From assembly GCA_016490735.1 (NCBI GenBank), contig JAEMWC010000139.1, positions 1,182,501-1,246,500 of the forward strand: a DNA stretch of 64,000 nucleotides. The letters run 5' to 3'. Of the stretch, positions 24,527-37,300 are shown piece by piece. A model generated the notes under the pieces. That model worked only from the letters and a program-made list of their open reading frames with translations. It searched no databases and was not told the DNA's origin. A program made the position numbers and the translations under genes. This DNA comes from Pachyseris speciosa. Taxonomy: Eukaryota > Cnidaria > Anthozoa > Scleractinia > Pachyseridae. Numbering within the stretch: the first letter of the stretch is position 1; each line of letters starts with the position of its first letter.

Positions 24527-27500
24527 CAGTTTAAGAGCTTTCCTTCTGAGCTCCCATTCATTCCACTCGTATGATTTGACAATGTTAGATTCCATGAAGT
24601 GAGTGTCTGTCTGTGTGCCGCTGTCGCATTTGGTAACCGGCGCCTCGATCATTCGACCCGGCTCTTTCCCCTAAAGGATAACACAATAATAACAACACCA
24701 GAAGCCGGTGCTTGTGTGAGTCCTAACCTCCCCCACCCCCCCCCCCCCTTCCATTCTCCCTCTCATTTTCTCGCTCTCAACCCCTCCCCGTTTACACAGG
24801 CAAAGTTGGGGTAACTTTTTGGCGATGGTATTGTACACACATTGTCGTGAATATTCTATAGGCTGACTACCCGGAATGTACGTTATCTCAACCCCGGAGG
24901 GGGTTTCGAACACATACCTTATGACTGTACTGTTCCAGTGGAAGGTATATGAAAGGGGTACCATTTGTCAATGGAAGGTATACGAAAGGGGTACCTTTTC
25001 TGTAAAAAATGGTAACCCCCCCCCCCCCCGGGATCTCAACCCTCCTCCTTCTCGCTTGCACAGGCAATTTGTGATGGAAATTAAACCGCAATTCTTGTTG
25101 AAACCACGTATCTAGTAACATTTTTTCGATTATGCTAGCATCTTTTTTGCTAAGCTGTTTGGCAAAGCTTCCTTATGGTTTGATGTTTTGATCATGGGAT
25201 GATTACCATTTCAAAATGAAAACAGTAAACTGAATTTTACGTGCATATCTTCTTGATTAGCCTAATAGTGACCCAATAGTAAGAATTTATTTGTTTGAGT
25301 CCGAAATATTTGAAAACGGCACACCACACACCCTGAAAGCGCGCGCTTTGCTTGACTTCTTGTTAGGGAGCTATCAGTCCACGTGACAGGGGCAGAGAAG
25401 TCACGTGAAACATATGGCGAGAAATGCTTCTCTTACCCAGATGGATTGCATGCAGGTTTAACGTTTCTAACCAGATAGGTGCACTATTTTTGATAAGCTA
25501 CACCCACCTTAACTCACCTGTGCATACGGTGTAATAGAAGCGAACTGCGTGTGTAGTTCTAGTAGTTGAATAAGTTCAGGCGACTTCTTGGCTGCTTCAG
25601 CCACTCCATTGATGTAACTAAACAGAAGAAACGGAGCAAACGTTCACCTGACTAAGGTGCACAAGAACCGTTCAAATCAGCATCAGAAGACTAGTTGGGT
25701 TCGTTTTTATTAAACGATGCTTAAATGGAAAACGTTTTCCTGGGTCTCTTCAACCTATAACCATCTCAATGCCTTTGTTTAAAATGTTAAGGAAAAATAA
25801 GGGAAGCCTGTCATCGGCTAGCCTCCCACGCAGTCGTTCTTAGGAGACTCGTATTTCACCTACTCCCCAGGTGGACTTAACGTGAATTGGAGTGAAATTT
25901 GAAGGAGGTTAAAGAAGGGATTGAAAAGTTAAAAAAATGTTTTGAAACACCACCAGACCGCAGTTGAGACCCCATAAGGGCACTGTAGGTTGCTGGGGGA
26001 ACTGTTTGGTGTCCGTCTACTAATTTCTAACTTCAAATTCCAATTTTAAAGCTTCATTAAATCTTCAATATTTCTTATTTCCCTCAATTTAACTAATCCC
26101 TTGAGAAAAAATATCTTTTCCCACATATACCCAAAAAGTTCACAAAATATCCCACAACACTTATAGCTTCGTGAGATGAGCATAGGGATTTTTAATTGCT
26201 CGAAACGCAAACGAGATATTAACGTTAAATCCATGTTGCATGAGCGACTAAAACACGATGTTTAGGTTAAATCCCGCCTTAGTGAAAATTAACACGAAAA
26301 GAGGATCAGCAAGACGACAGCAAGACGAACGAATTTGATTTTCCCTTTCAATTTGGAGACGTAATAGAACTAACAAGGCTGCAAACATGTAGAGATAGAG
26401 CGCTTTTCAATTGAGTGTCGTAAAACCAAAACCAAAGCAATTACTCTGACCAATCACAACAGAAGTAAGCAGTGCAATGAGCCAATCAGAATACGAAGCA
26501 ATTACATGTAGCAGGCGTAAAACGCGGGAAAATACGCGCGTGCAAGTCACGATTGGTTTTTGTTTTGCTTCTCATTGGTTGAGAAAGTGGCGCGAGTTTT
26601 CCTGGCCAATCACAGGGAGAAGCAATGAAAAACCAAAGCAAAACGTGAATTACTTTTGACACTCAATTGAAAACCGCTCTAATAAAAACGAGCACAACCA
26701 AACAAATGCCCATTGTATGGCCTCGATTAACGGCGATGAGCATAAGGCAATTAATAGTAGGTACTTCAAGTAGATGATGCATATAACTCATACCTGTCTG
26801 GGGCATTAGCAAACTCATACGCAGCTTGCTTGTTACAGAAGGCGTAATAGTTATCCTTATAACGTAGCACGCCATTGGCTGGGTTTGATGGAATTAATAA
26901 ACGATCAAATACTACCAGAGACCAGCCGCAGAAACCCTAAAGAACAAAATAACATCACAAAAACCAAACAGCAAGTCTTAAGAATTAATAAAGAAAATGA
27001 ACGAAATGAAATAATAAATAAAAACGATGGGGACAATTTTGAATCCAATGAATTACGAGTAAAATGTGAAAACAAACAAATTGTTTTATCCTGAAGGATA
27101 ACTGAGCAAGAAACATTACACACACGCACACAGACACGCACGAATCAGCGCGCGGAGGTACTAGCGCATGTTTTGCTTCTAACTATTTTTAGTAAGGGAA
27201 CAGCGAGTACTCTAACATACCTGGATTGTCTTATTATTTTCAAACGTTTAAGACACGACTTTAAACTCTTTAAATCACTTCCTATAAATAACTGTGACGG
27301 ACGTTTGACAAATCATACGTTTAAGACGCGACTTTAAACTCTTTAAATCACTTCCTATAAATAACTGTGACGGAAGTTGGACAAATCATACAGTGAATGA
27401 AATCAAAGACTGCTGAGGCTTACACGGTACTGTATGGGCAGCTTGTCAAAGTTCTTTGTTGTCTCGTGAAACAGCAGCTCAATCCTGGGATTGTCGATTT

Positions 27501-30500
27501 CCTTCCCGTTAATTCTGTGGTCATCTGAGGACGTCTGGGTGGAACAAGACGTGACTTGTAAGCGAAATAAAAAGGAATGGGAGCAAAGATATGCTCGGTA
27601 AACACAGGGCTGGTGGGTTTTCACAAGTTTAAATCTGAGACAGTTTGCGTTTTTATCGAACAATGGAAGAAAGGCTCTGCATTTACACAAGCTCGCGTTT
27701 TCAGGTCGATTTACCTACCCACGCGAAAACACCATGAACACAAATTAAAACGAGGCAAGATTTAATTTCAACCTGTAAAACTGTATTATCACATTGCCTT
27801 TGGTATTAAAAAAAATATACACTTTCGCCGTTCACCGGTTGGGCTACGAGTAGTCTCTTGAGAGGAGTTCCAGCACCCGGCAGATAGCTTGACTTCTGGC
27901 TGTATATTCATTGTGGTCTCATTCGCTCAGAAGCCCTTCAAGCCAATTATCCAGCCAGGCCGACCACATGCTGGCAAATATAGCAGACACTAGGGGTGGT
28001 CACTGCCAGAGTTTTCATTGACGTCCCTAGTGGTTCTTTAACGTCCCACAGAATCAATTATGATCTACGGTTTATCGTCCTTATCCGAGAAGACTAGAAA
28101 GTATAACCATTTGCAGATGTTATTACAAAGGCAGCACTTTCTCCTCAATTATTTAAAGACCCTGAGTGTTTGTCCGGCCGGGGTTTGAACCCGCGACCAC
28201 TCGCACGGTAGTCCTGTGCTCTACCAACTGAGCTAACCGGTCGGCGGTATAATTTTCTTAGGTTTTCGTAAAGCAAACGAAACACGAGCGCGCGCGTGAA
28301 ATTGCCTACCGCGAGAAGACGCAACGTACAGGGAGGTAATTTTTTGCGCGTGCACGCGTGATTCGCTCCCCTTACTATCCCCCCCCCCCCCCAAATAATC
28401 ATTTAATCGAGGAAATTATGGGGACTTTAGAGGGCTTTCGTTCTGAAGGCATTTTCAAAACCACAAGGTTGTTTTGACGATATTAAAATATAATAGGCCA
28501 TTTTAAGCCGAATTTTCATGTGGAAATTAGTTATTGTCATGACAATTCATTGTCATAGCAAATACAGTGCACCAGGCCTCGTTTTCAGAAAGAGGTCCAA
28601 AGAAACTCGGAAATGGCCTAACCCTCCCAAGAGCCGACCACTCCCCTGCAATCCAATCCTCATTAAGAAAGCTCTTATCACTCATGTCCTCGAGACAGAT
28701 CACTTATTGAGAAACACTCACATCTGCAAGCCTCTGGTCATCAGTTTTGACCTCTAATCCATCAATGTAGGGCTGAAGGACATCCTCTGATAAGTCTTCC
28801 TTGTGAACCTGCAACAAACATCAAGTATGGTCAGGGGGTACGCTCAGACGCCGGCCGACTGCAAAGGTCGTAAATTATCCACTTACTTTAGTAAACGGCT
28901 CTAAACTGGCAAGAATGTTGCTGAGGACACTTAAAAGCACCATCTCATCTTGAAATCCTGTCCATAGATGGGCGAGCGTGATGAACTGCGGCTGAAATAA
29001 ACAGAAAAACAAAACTGGTTTCAACCAATAACATAATAATTGGCAAAAAAGTAAAAGTAACAGAAATTCAAAATTTTCTTTTCCAACCGCACAGCGTATT
29101 TGAGACGAAATATATTTCACCTTTGTGTGAGGGACCATCGTTCAGATCCCGGTTGTATAAAGAGCGGATAACGCTATCCAGCGGATAAATCGCTATCCAG
29201 TGGATAAATTGTATCAGTTGCGATGCATTTTATCCGCAGGACAGCGACTTATCCGCTGGATAGAGTTATCTGCTCTTTGAACAACTGGGGTCTGAACGCT
29301 GTTATAATGAAATCACTCACCTATAAATAGCTACATAGTTTTGGCGACGTAAATATTTACCACTGTTAGCTAACACTGGGGTAAAAGAAAGTTTAACAGC
29401 TACAGGGTGAAAGCCAAGTTCAATAAAACACAGTATCTTTGACAAAAACACTTTTTTCGCGCGAAATTCAAAGGGCATATACCAGGCAGTGAATAGGAAA
29501 GCATGCATGTGGTTACAACAAAGTACTATCGCGATCCCCGTTCCCTTATTGAGACGAACGAACGCAAAGTATAGTTTATAGGTTTTTCTAACAAATAGTA
29601 GAATTCTTCAGATGCTCACATAAACTTGTGCAGTGGGTACAGCAGTTTTTGACTGTACAGTGTTTTTCAGCGCTTCCATTCTTGCCCTAAACTGCGACTC
29701 GAGTGCTTCCACTTGCTGCGCGCAGCCGATCACATCATTCTGTCATAGAAAATTAAAACATTTATTATCAAAACTAGTATTTGCTCTTGAGGACTCCACA
29801 TGCAAAATCTGAACTCACCAACAGGATGGACAGAAATGCCTCGTGCTGGCGTGTGTTGATCAAAGCTTCTTTCAGTAAGTTTAATGACAACCCTTCTAGT
29901 GGTCTCTGGTTGGTGGCAACATCCTCAATTAACGCTGTGAATAATAAGAAATTATATTAAAACAGGTTTAGATTCAAGGTAAACAAATTAACTAACAAAA
30001 AGGTTAAAGCAATAATTTCAAACAAAATTGCCGATCTGTTCACAGTGGGAGAAGTGTGTTGTGTCCTTGAGTCATCAGGGACCTCAAGCAACGAGGACGA
30101 CAACGAGAAACCGTTTAAACAATAGGTTTAATGAGCAAAAACAATCGCACTGCACGTGCGTTTTGCATTTTGGTACATTTCTTTGCCGTCCTCTGCAAAA
30201 CAACAACGTGAAATGACCAAATTTTATGTTTTCTTGATAACGTGAGGGCACGACGGCGAATTTTTCTTTTTCTTTCCTTACTTTGACGTCGTTCATAGTA
30301 ATTTAGTTCCTGGACATATCGCCAACATTTTCCAAGTTAAACAGATTGAAATCATCGCGAAAGAGTTAACAGAAACGAGAAGTTATTTTTGAAATGACGT
30401 TTCGTTGCCGTCGTCGTCATCGTTGCTTTTAAAGGTCGCTATTAACTAATGCACACCTTAAAACCCAGGTATAATTCAGTGATGGTAACAAAAATTCAGC

Positions 30501-33500
30501 ATGTATATGATGAAGTTTCGGGGGGGGGGGTACCCCCAGCAAAAATTGGGTGGGGGTGTGCGGCCCATTTCCTGAAACCCTTACCCTATTTCAGACCAAA
30601 CTCTGTGATTTTTCCTACCCTATTTCAGACCTGATAAAAAATTCGATAGCCTATTTCAGACCTATTTCAGGTACACAGTTGGCGTAAACATAAGGGCATT
30701 TGTTGATGGTCTTCTCGCCTTATGATGAAGAAGTAGCTTCTTCTAAAAAGACATACCCTATTTCGGACCAAAATGGTCAAAAGCGATACCCTATTTCAGA
30801 CCAAAACGGCTAAAAAACCATACCCTTTGCGGCCGCACGTACCTATATAGCTCATACAAGGGAGTACTCTCCCCTCCCCCCTCCGGGATGAATACTCACC
30901 AGTGTACGTGAATGCTAATTTGGTTGTATTTTGAATTTCCATCTGAACGTTCTGTGTTGTTGCAGGAATAGCTTCACTCAGTATAGCAGGTACTAGCGAA
31001 AACATAAAATAAAGTTTTAAAAAATATCACTCTCAAACCACTGTCTGTGAAGTCATTGAGACTATGAACAAGGGAAAGAACTTCTTTTGAAAAATATTGG
31101 AAAATGATTGGAAGTAAAGGAAAGTACTGAACATTTCATTGATAGCTTTCCACTGAACAATTTCATTGTGGAGAAGAGCCTAAAGCCTCCTTGTCCAATA
31201 TATCACGTTAAATTAAGCATGTTAATTAAAGGAGTGAATGCATCTCTGTAACATCTGTATAAGTATGTTGTTTACTTACAGTCATCGATTCCTTCTCCTC
31301 CTTTGCCGCACTCGCGGTTAAAAAGCCTAATTCCTGTCACAATCAGTGTGAGCTCATTAAGCTGCCTTTCTTTATCACGTTTTGTCAGAGACATGAATGT
31401 TCCCAGCTCTGTTTGAGGAAATACGCTCTGCAAAGCAGCTGTAATAAAAGAAAGAGTTGAATGAGATTCTGTACACAGAACTGAAAGTGTTATCACTGGC
31501 ACAATTATCACCATCATCCTTACTGGCAAAAATCACTATTTCCAGCATTTTCATTATTATCAAGTGAACACAAATACAATAAAAAAGTCTTCACCATCAC
31601 CACTATCCTCATCATAACAAACTTCATTACTGTCACAACCATGATCATAACTTAATTGGCCATGTTCAAAATGAGTGAGGGCCTGGGAATGAGTTTTAAA
31701 ATTTATCGATTGGAAAAAAATTGGTGACACTGCATGAAAGAGCATCTCAAAAATGGTCACCTTGCCAACTTTTACACTGTTCGATTGAATTGGAGCTGAA
31801 ACAAACGCTTTTGAAAATTGTGAAAATTAGAGACTCTGTATGGTTTGGAGGGACACACTTTCTGAAATAGAGACGTGTATGGGATTTTTTAAAGATCTAA
31901 ATGCATGTCAACTGGCGACGTTTTGACCAAACATAGTCAAACTTGCTGAAAGTACTTATTTTGAGATACCCTTTCATATGAGAATTGATTTAGTTCAATG
32001 CCATTGATTTTCAATGAAGTTTGGATTTGCTCCCAGGCCCTTACTCATTTAGAACATGGCCAATTGCTGAGATCATTACCATCACCATCATTATTATTAC
32101 TGCCACCACTAACTCCTCTCATCACCATCCTTATCAACCATTATGAATCATCATAATAAAGATCACCACCATTATTGCCATCACTAACACGTGACCACCA
32201 TGTGCAAACATACAAGACAACTGCAATCATAAGTTACCATACATCACTAACGAACCTGTGGCTTCCCTGACAACAGCAATGTCAGTGGGTGAACCAAGTC
32301 CTGACCGCAGCAAAACACATGACACTATTCTTCTGTACAGACCTAAACAAAGATTAACCTTTAGTAAAAGACTTGGTGTATCTAATCACCAAAATTCACA
32401 ATACTGAAAGGTGGATTCGTCATTTGGAGGAAGGCTTTGGTCATGTTGGCTTCTAGAAGAGTGGGCTGGGGCATGGTACCTTAACAAGCAGGTCATTATT
32501 GCATTCTCAGTACTACAAAATACCTGTTGTATTTGCAAGACAAACTTGCTGAGGTAAAAATTGAAGCCAGAATTTCAAAATTAGCTGTGTATTAATTTGG
32601 ATTTTAGTACTACAGTAACTTAATCTGCCTCAGATGTTCTACTGAGACAGTGAGTGACATAAAAAGTACTGTACCCTCAAGTTCATCTCTTGTCCTGGCA
32701 CGGCTGTCAGTGATCTCTCTGACCACTGGTTGAAGACGCTGATCAAGCACTCTTCTGTGTTCTTCCAAGAAGTCAGCTGCAAATTTGAAGAAATCCAGAA
32801 CTTGAGATGAATTTAAACTATAAATTTTCAGATCTCTCTAAATTCACTCTACTTTGGCATACAGAGAGAAGTTCTGCTCTTATTTGGGATTTAAAGGACT
32901 GGATTCAGCAAATTAGTGTAAGACTTTTGCCTACAACTGAACCAGCTGAAGTGATGCATGAATGATTTCTTACAAAAGCAATAAACAAAAGAAATCATAA
33001 GCTTAAGTGTATTTAGAGAGATTTGGATTTTAGGACAAAAAAGTGATATATGCCACCTTTGCGGAAAAGCTTGAATGACTTTGCACACGTCATTGGCTTC
33101 CCCTTGGGGTCGACCCCATCGCCAACCGGGGAGATACGTGGGGAATGCAAGAAGATGGATGGGATTCTTTGCCCGAGGGTAGGGGGTAATCTTGACATTG
33201 TTTTATGATCAAAGCTTGGGGGTGGGGGAATTCCCAAGTTTGTTAAGGATTTCTGCTGACTGACACCTCACCCAAGGGACTTTGTCTTGCAAGATTTCCT
33301 GACACCCCAGGGAAATTCCTCAAGTTTACTTGACTCATTTTACAATCCCCCTGTTTAGCCAGGAGGTCGACCCAACGGGGAAGCCGATGACGTGTGCGTT
33401 ATATTGAGAACAGTAAAGAGTAAAGAGAAATGCATGCTGATATCAGTGCTCAAAGGGTTGAACAACCATCAATAGGGAGCTGAGGAGTGTTTTAAAGAAG

Positions 33501-34111
33501 TCCAAAAGAAATCTTTGTAGGATTCTTACCTCGACTGGTGTAATTCATATCGAAGTATACCTGCATTTTGACTGTATCCAGAGACGGGGACTGAGTATCC
33601 AGCAGTCTATCAACGCACAGCTGAAAAACGTAAACACTATGATGAGAGATTCAGTACGAGGAGGACAAAGTAGGAGATGGTCCTTCCAGAGTATTACTAG
33701 CTATGAGGTTCACGTCCCGGGCTCACGTACATTTTTGTACATTGAGAATAAAATTATATATTTGAAAATTCACTTTGTTCCAGGTCCGGCAGTATCACTT
33801 ACATCAGCTGCAGTCGAGCCATCTTACCATAATAAGCTTTTGTACATCATCTTTGGTGAGAGTTCTGTCCACGTTAAACTCATTATCAGGATCTAACACT
33901 ACTGCCTTAACCTGAAAATCAAGAAATTTCTCATTAATTAAACCTGATCTACCCAGAAACAATATAACTTTTCGCTTTAATTTAGACCAAATTGTCGGCC
34001 CACCATAAATGCTACAAGAGTCTCCGAAACAGCCTGGCCTTTGTTGGCGCATTCTTGAGCAATTTCACGTATTATGTTCTTGATGACACTTTCAGCTTGT
34101 GCCCTAGACAT
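24527..34111 (-). CDS. CFAP206: Cilia- and flagella-associated protein 206 (3' end not found)
   Basis: Fifteen exons on the minus strand with consistent phase: 34111-34004, 33911-33828, 33620-33530, 32776-32675, 32342-32256, 31438-31280, 30992-30900, 29934-29819, 29739-29626, 28991-28887, 28808-28722, 27534-27424, 26936-26794, 25617-25518 and 24670-24527 (548 residues). Diagnostic stretches are QAESVIKNIIREIAQECA, LQSVFPQTELGTFMSLTKRD, FNRECGKGGEGIDD and NFDKLPIQYR; a KCDSGTQTDTH...SYEWNEWELRRKALKL segment ends the model. CFAP206 acts at the base of axonemal radial spokes in motile cilia. Vertebrate forms are about 620 residues, so roughly 75 C-terminal residues are missing. The donor after the last exon (gtcagt) is weak; reading through gives 38 extra codons, mostly from the adjoining repeat element, to a stop near 24413. 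The acceptor of exon 12 is the least certain. Confidence 0.9.
26396..26681. mobile_element. MITE in CFAP206 intron
   Basis: The ends tagagcgcttttcaattgag and the complement of the right end (ctcaattgaaaaccgctcta) form arms of about 28 bp. The interior has several CCAAT/ATTGG motifs. It has no coding capacity and lies between exons 13 and 14 of CFAP206. Confidence 0.8.
27244..27389. repeat. Two-copy tandem repeat, period 73 bp
   Basis: Two near-identical 73-bp units start acgtttaagacacgacttta (27244) and acgtttaagacgcgacttta (27317). It lies in the CFAP206 intron between exons 12 and 13. Confidence 0.85.
27808..28246 (-). mobile_element. tRNA-derived SINE
   Basis: On the minus strand a tRNA-like head (28245 to about 28172) carries an A box (TAGCTCAGTTGGTAGAGC, 28234-28217) and a B box (GGTTCAAACCC, 28191-28181). 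The anticodon and T stems pair poorly, so it is not a working tRNA. A body of about 350 bp follows and ends near an A/T-rich tail at 27808. It sits in a CFAP206 intron in the sense direction. RNA polymerase III promoters and LINE-borrowed mobilisation are known for SINEs in general. Confidence 0.75.
29139..29298. mobile_element. 160-bp near-perfect palindromic MITE
   Basis: Nearly the whole sequence is one palindrome: cgttcaga...ggttgt, then repeats of the ggataa/ttatcc type (agcggataa, ctatccag), mirrored to ...acaactggggtctgaacg. It lies in the CFAP206 intron between exons 9 and 10. Confidence 0.85.
30087..30427 (+). repeat. Dispersed repeat, copy 1 of 3
   Basis: The ends agcaacgaggacgac and gtcgtcgtcatcgttgct are inverted. 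The interior (gagcaaaaacaatcgc, gtacatttctttgccgt, tcgcgaaagagtt, aacgagaagtta) recurs at 39488-39784 in the same direction and at 63733-63930 in reverse. Non-coding; probably a MITE family. Confidence 0.75.
30520..30835. repeat. Dispersed repeat with reiterated taccctatttcagacc motif
   Basis: After a G-run and C-run, the motif accctatttcagacc or a close variant occurs about five times (near 30587, 30618, 30648, 30756 and 30787). Spacing is irregular, so it is an internally repetitive element rather than a simple satellite. It lies in a CFAP206 intron. Confidence 0.6.
31654..32065. mobile_element. MITE in CFAP206 intron
   Basis: Arms of about 35 bp are inverted repeats: aattggccatgttcaaaatg...agggcctggga at the left, with its reverse complement ending catggccaatt at the right. 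The flanks on both sides are rich in ATC/ATT triplets (about 31500-31640 and 32080-32190). Confidence 0.75.
33083..33397. mobile_element. Inverted-repeat element around ggtcgacc motifs
   Basis: gcacacgtcattggcttccc near 33083 is mirrored by ggggaagccgatgacgtgtgc ending at 33397, each next to a ggtcgaccc block. It lies in the CFAP206 intron between exons 3 and 4. Confidence 0.65.
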
Positions 34112-34354
34112 TTTTGTATGACCAAGTTCTTTCCAATGATTTCACAACATGAGTGTGACCGGCAATACTTAGGCAAGCAGATGAAAACGGCAAAAGATCT
34201 CGAAAATCCGCCATAAAAAACGTTTACTGAGGTGTCATGGTAACTAGAACCAAAATTCGGTGATGAACTGGTAACTACTTGAAAAACGGTACTTTCGGTC
34301 AGTGCTGCTTAATGAAGAACATGCGTTCAGCCTTGTATTTACAAAGGCTACAAC
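34112..34354. promoter_or_regulatory. Bidirectional promoter region of CFAP206 and TAPT1
   Basis: Only 243 bp separate the CFAP206 start codon (minus strand, 34111) from the TAPT1 start codon (34355), so both 5' leaders and core promoters must share this interval or overlap. No TATA box is evident. An X-box-like sequence lies in the middle (34231-34244). Confidence 0.75.
34231..34244 (+). promoter_or_regulatory. X-box-like (RFX) site
   Basis: ggtgtcatggtaac compares with the RFX X-box form GTTGCC-AT-GGCAAC. The right half (GGTAAC) fits RGYAAC fully and the left half differs at two positions. It is 120 bp from the CFAP206 ATG and 111 bp from the TAPT1 ATG. RFX factors activate ciliary genes through such sites; occupancy here is inference. 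Confidence 0.5.
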
Positions 34355-37300
34355 ATGGCGGACCCTGAGGAGCAAGAAAATGATTCTCCTCTTCCAAGCC
34401 CATTTTCCCACGATTCTGACACGGAAGTTGTCCTTCGTAGAGATGTCATAGATTCCAGTTTGAGCCCAGACGCGGAAAGCAATGGGGAATCGAGGGAAAA
34501 AGTTGATACCGATTTGGAAAATTGGAGGTGGAAATCGAACACAGTTGATTTCGAAAAAGATAGTCATATAGAGTCGATAGAGGACAAGTATTCTACTAGT
34601 AGGGGTGAGGAATGTGGTAGGAGTGAAATTACTGGGAGAGCAGATTCTGATCTTTTAGATTCTGGACGAAACATTCAGGAAGAACCTCTTACAAAAATCA
34701 ATAAAACAATGGAATCACATGCTGACAAATCACCTGACATGGAATTCAGACACAGATACTGTAACAACGACAGGTTGAATTCTCGCGGCGAACAAACAAG
34801 GGTGATACAAAACAATGAACGTCCTTCTGAGTTAGCGGAACCTGAAACAAAGTCTTACAAAAAGGCAGAAGAAGGTCCTTTCATAAGAGAAGAAGCTTCT
34901 GAGCAAAGAATCCAGGATGAAGTGAAAAGTAAGTGATCCAAATTTGTGGACACATTTGTGTCCTGATGGAATAGAAATTGAATACAATAAGTCATAAGCT
35001 GATTACTCTTCTCTTTGTTCTTAAAGGGGGTACTGTCACTGAAGCATGAAAAAGGTACACTTTTGGGTGGAGCCTCCCCGTATAGGCCAGAAATTCATGT
35101 TAAAAGTTTTCAAATTGCAAAGAAAACAAGTACTTACTTTAAGTACTTTTTCTATGACATTAATGGCCAGTGTAACACAAAGGTGGATTTCAAATTATTT
35201 CCTGACGGAAAAGATACTAGTATTGTTTTATGGCGATAAAACTTGAAAAAGTTAACCTAACTTTTTCAAGTTGCAATCCATTTCATCCCCATCATCCATG
35301 GCCATAGACAGCCGCAAATCAGTTTGCAATGCACTTGTTAAGTGCTTCATAGGAAAACTGCAAAACTTTTAAATATTCTACTGTTGCAAACACATGTTTA
35401 CAGTAGATTGAGATCCAGATTTTACACGACAGTGCCCCTTTAAGAGTTCCCCCGGTAACGCAGTTACTTTTACTTCTGCCATGATCTCTGCAAACTTTGT
35501 GTCACCTCTTTTTCGTGTATCTTTGAAGTATGAATCTGAGCGGCTAATGGTAGTTGCTAGGTCTCGGCCAGGTGCCAGCTAACTTAACATGTATCTTACA
35601 GTAGGTTCTAATAGAAACCATGATTTCTATTTATTTCAGAGTTGTCATTCATGAAGTACATCATGGCAGAAATTTCCCGGGGAAAGTTCATGGAACTTGA
35701 AGAAGACAAGTATACAGAAAAACGTGAAAAGGTGTATACATTTATGAAGATTCCTCGGGAGTTTGAAAAGGTAAGGGCCTCCTCGTCTTTGCCATATTCT
35801 AGTTAAATGACTTTCTCTAAGTTCTCCACTTTTTCTCTCATCATGAGATCAGACTAAATTGCAAGTTTGGAGGTTGATTATTCGGAAACTCTTATTACCC
35901 TAATTTATGAAGTAAAGTGGCTTATTAAGTTGTCTTTATTAGGAACTGGTCCATTTCATAATGTGTACTCAAATGATTTTTTGTGGTTGGTTTCAGTTGA
36001 TGGTGTTTGGTTTCATGTTGTGCCTGGATTGTTTTCTCTTCATGTTTACCATCCTTCCGTTGCGGTTGATTGTTGTTTTCTACAAGATTATTACCGGACT
36101 GCTGTTTTGTAGAATGTGAGTAGTTGCTGTCAGTTTCTGACACAGGATGATCTTTCAACTAGGCAATAGTCATTTAGTGTTTTTTAGAGACTTCATGCAA
36201 CTTCCACCAAAATCATATTCATAGAAATGTACAGAACATTTATATGACTGTTTCTGAAAGAGAGTTTGCAATGGAAAAGCCTGGTTCAAAAGGGACATAA
36301 GTGGGGTTTTTAGATAGTGCTCAATTAAGCTAGTCTATTTGCAGCATATAGTATGAATTTTTTAATTTGAATGATTGAAAATATGTTGTGCCATTTTTTT
36401 CTTTGTATCTGAAGCTTTTAATTTCTAATTTATGATTTTTCCACTGTCAACAATATAAAATACTGGTATTTACAGTAAAAGTTTCTTTGCAAATTTTCTT
36501 GATGTACAAGAGAGGGACACCAAGTTATAATTTTTTACATATATAGACAATCATTTAGCACACAAAACCTTTTGTTAGAAACTTACAAGACAGTAAAATG
36601 GTTTAAATGGTTTTAATGGTTTTATTATTTGTTCAACTACTACAGACTGATGTGGTTTTTATTTCTCATCCAGTTCACGAATGTTGCAGCCTGCACAAAT
36701 TTGTGACCTGCTGAAAGGTATGTTTCCTTTATTTGAAATGTCTCCTTTAGTATATTTTTTACTTACCACTTAATTTGTATTTTAAATTCATAATTAAGTC
36801 CCCAAATAATATGGTTTCTTGTTAATCATCTTCAGGGTCTATTGTTCTGGTTTGTTGGTTGCTTTTGACTTACGTGGATGTTTCAGTCTTGTATCACACT
36901 GTACGAGGACAATCAGTCATCAAACTCTATGTCATTTACAACATGCTGGAGGTACAGTCAACCAAAGTCATTGAAAAATATTAAAGTTTTATCTGAAGAA
37001 TCACAGATTAGAACATTTCAGTGCAATCAGTTTTCAGTCAAATACTGAAATTTAAGTTTCTCCAGCATCTCCAGTAACAAATGCAATCTGAGTGACCTTT
37101 CCTCTCTTCTTTTCTCTTTCTCCTCTGCTCCTGGACTCAATTCTCTCCTTTCCCTTTTCCCTTTTGCTCCCCCCGTACTCCCTCTCCCTTGTTATCAGTT
37201 CTCCTCTTCCCTTGTTTCTTTTCCCATTTTTCTTTTATCTTTTAGCCCAAAATTTCACCTGGATTTCCTCAGACACTAGTCACCTGCAGAAATTTCAGAT

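Noticed and set aside
24599..25121. ORFs around poly-C tracts and the gaaaggggtacc repeats
   Set aside because: Low-complexity and repeat sequence beside or overlapping CFAP206 exon 15; no protein similarity.
28172..28245. tRNA gene on the minus strand
   Set aside because: The A and B boxes are good, but the anticodon and T stems do not pair well and a typical SINE body follows, so it is called a tRNA-derived SINE.
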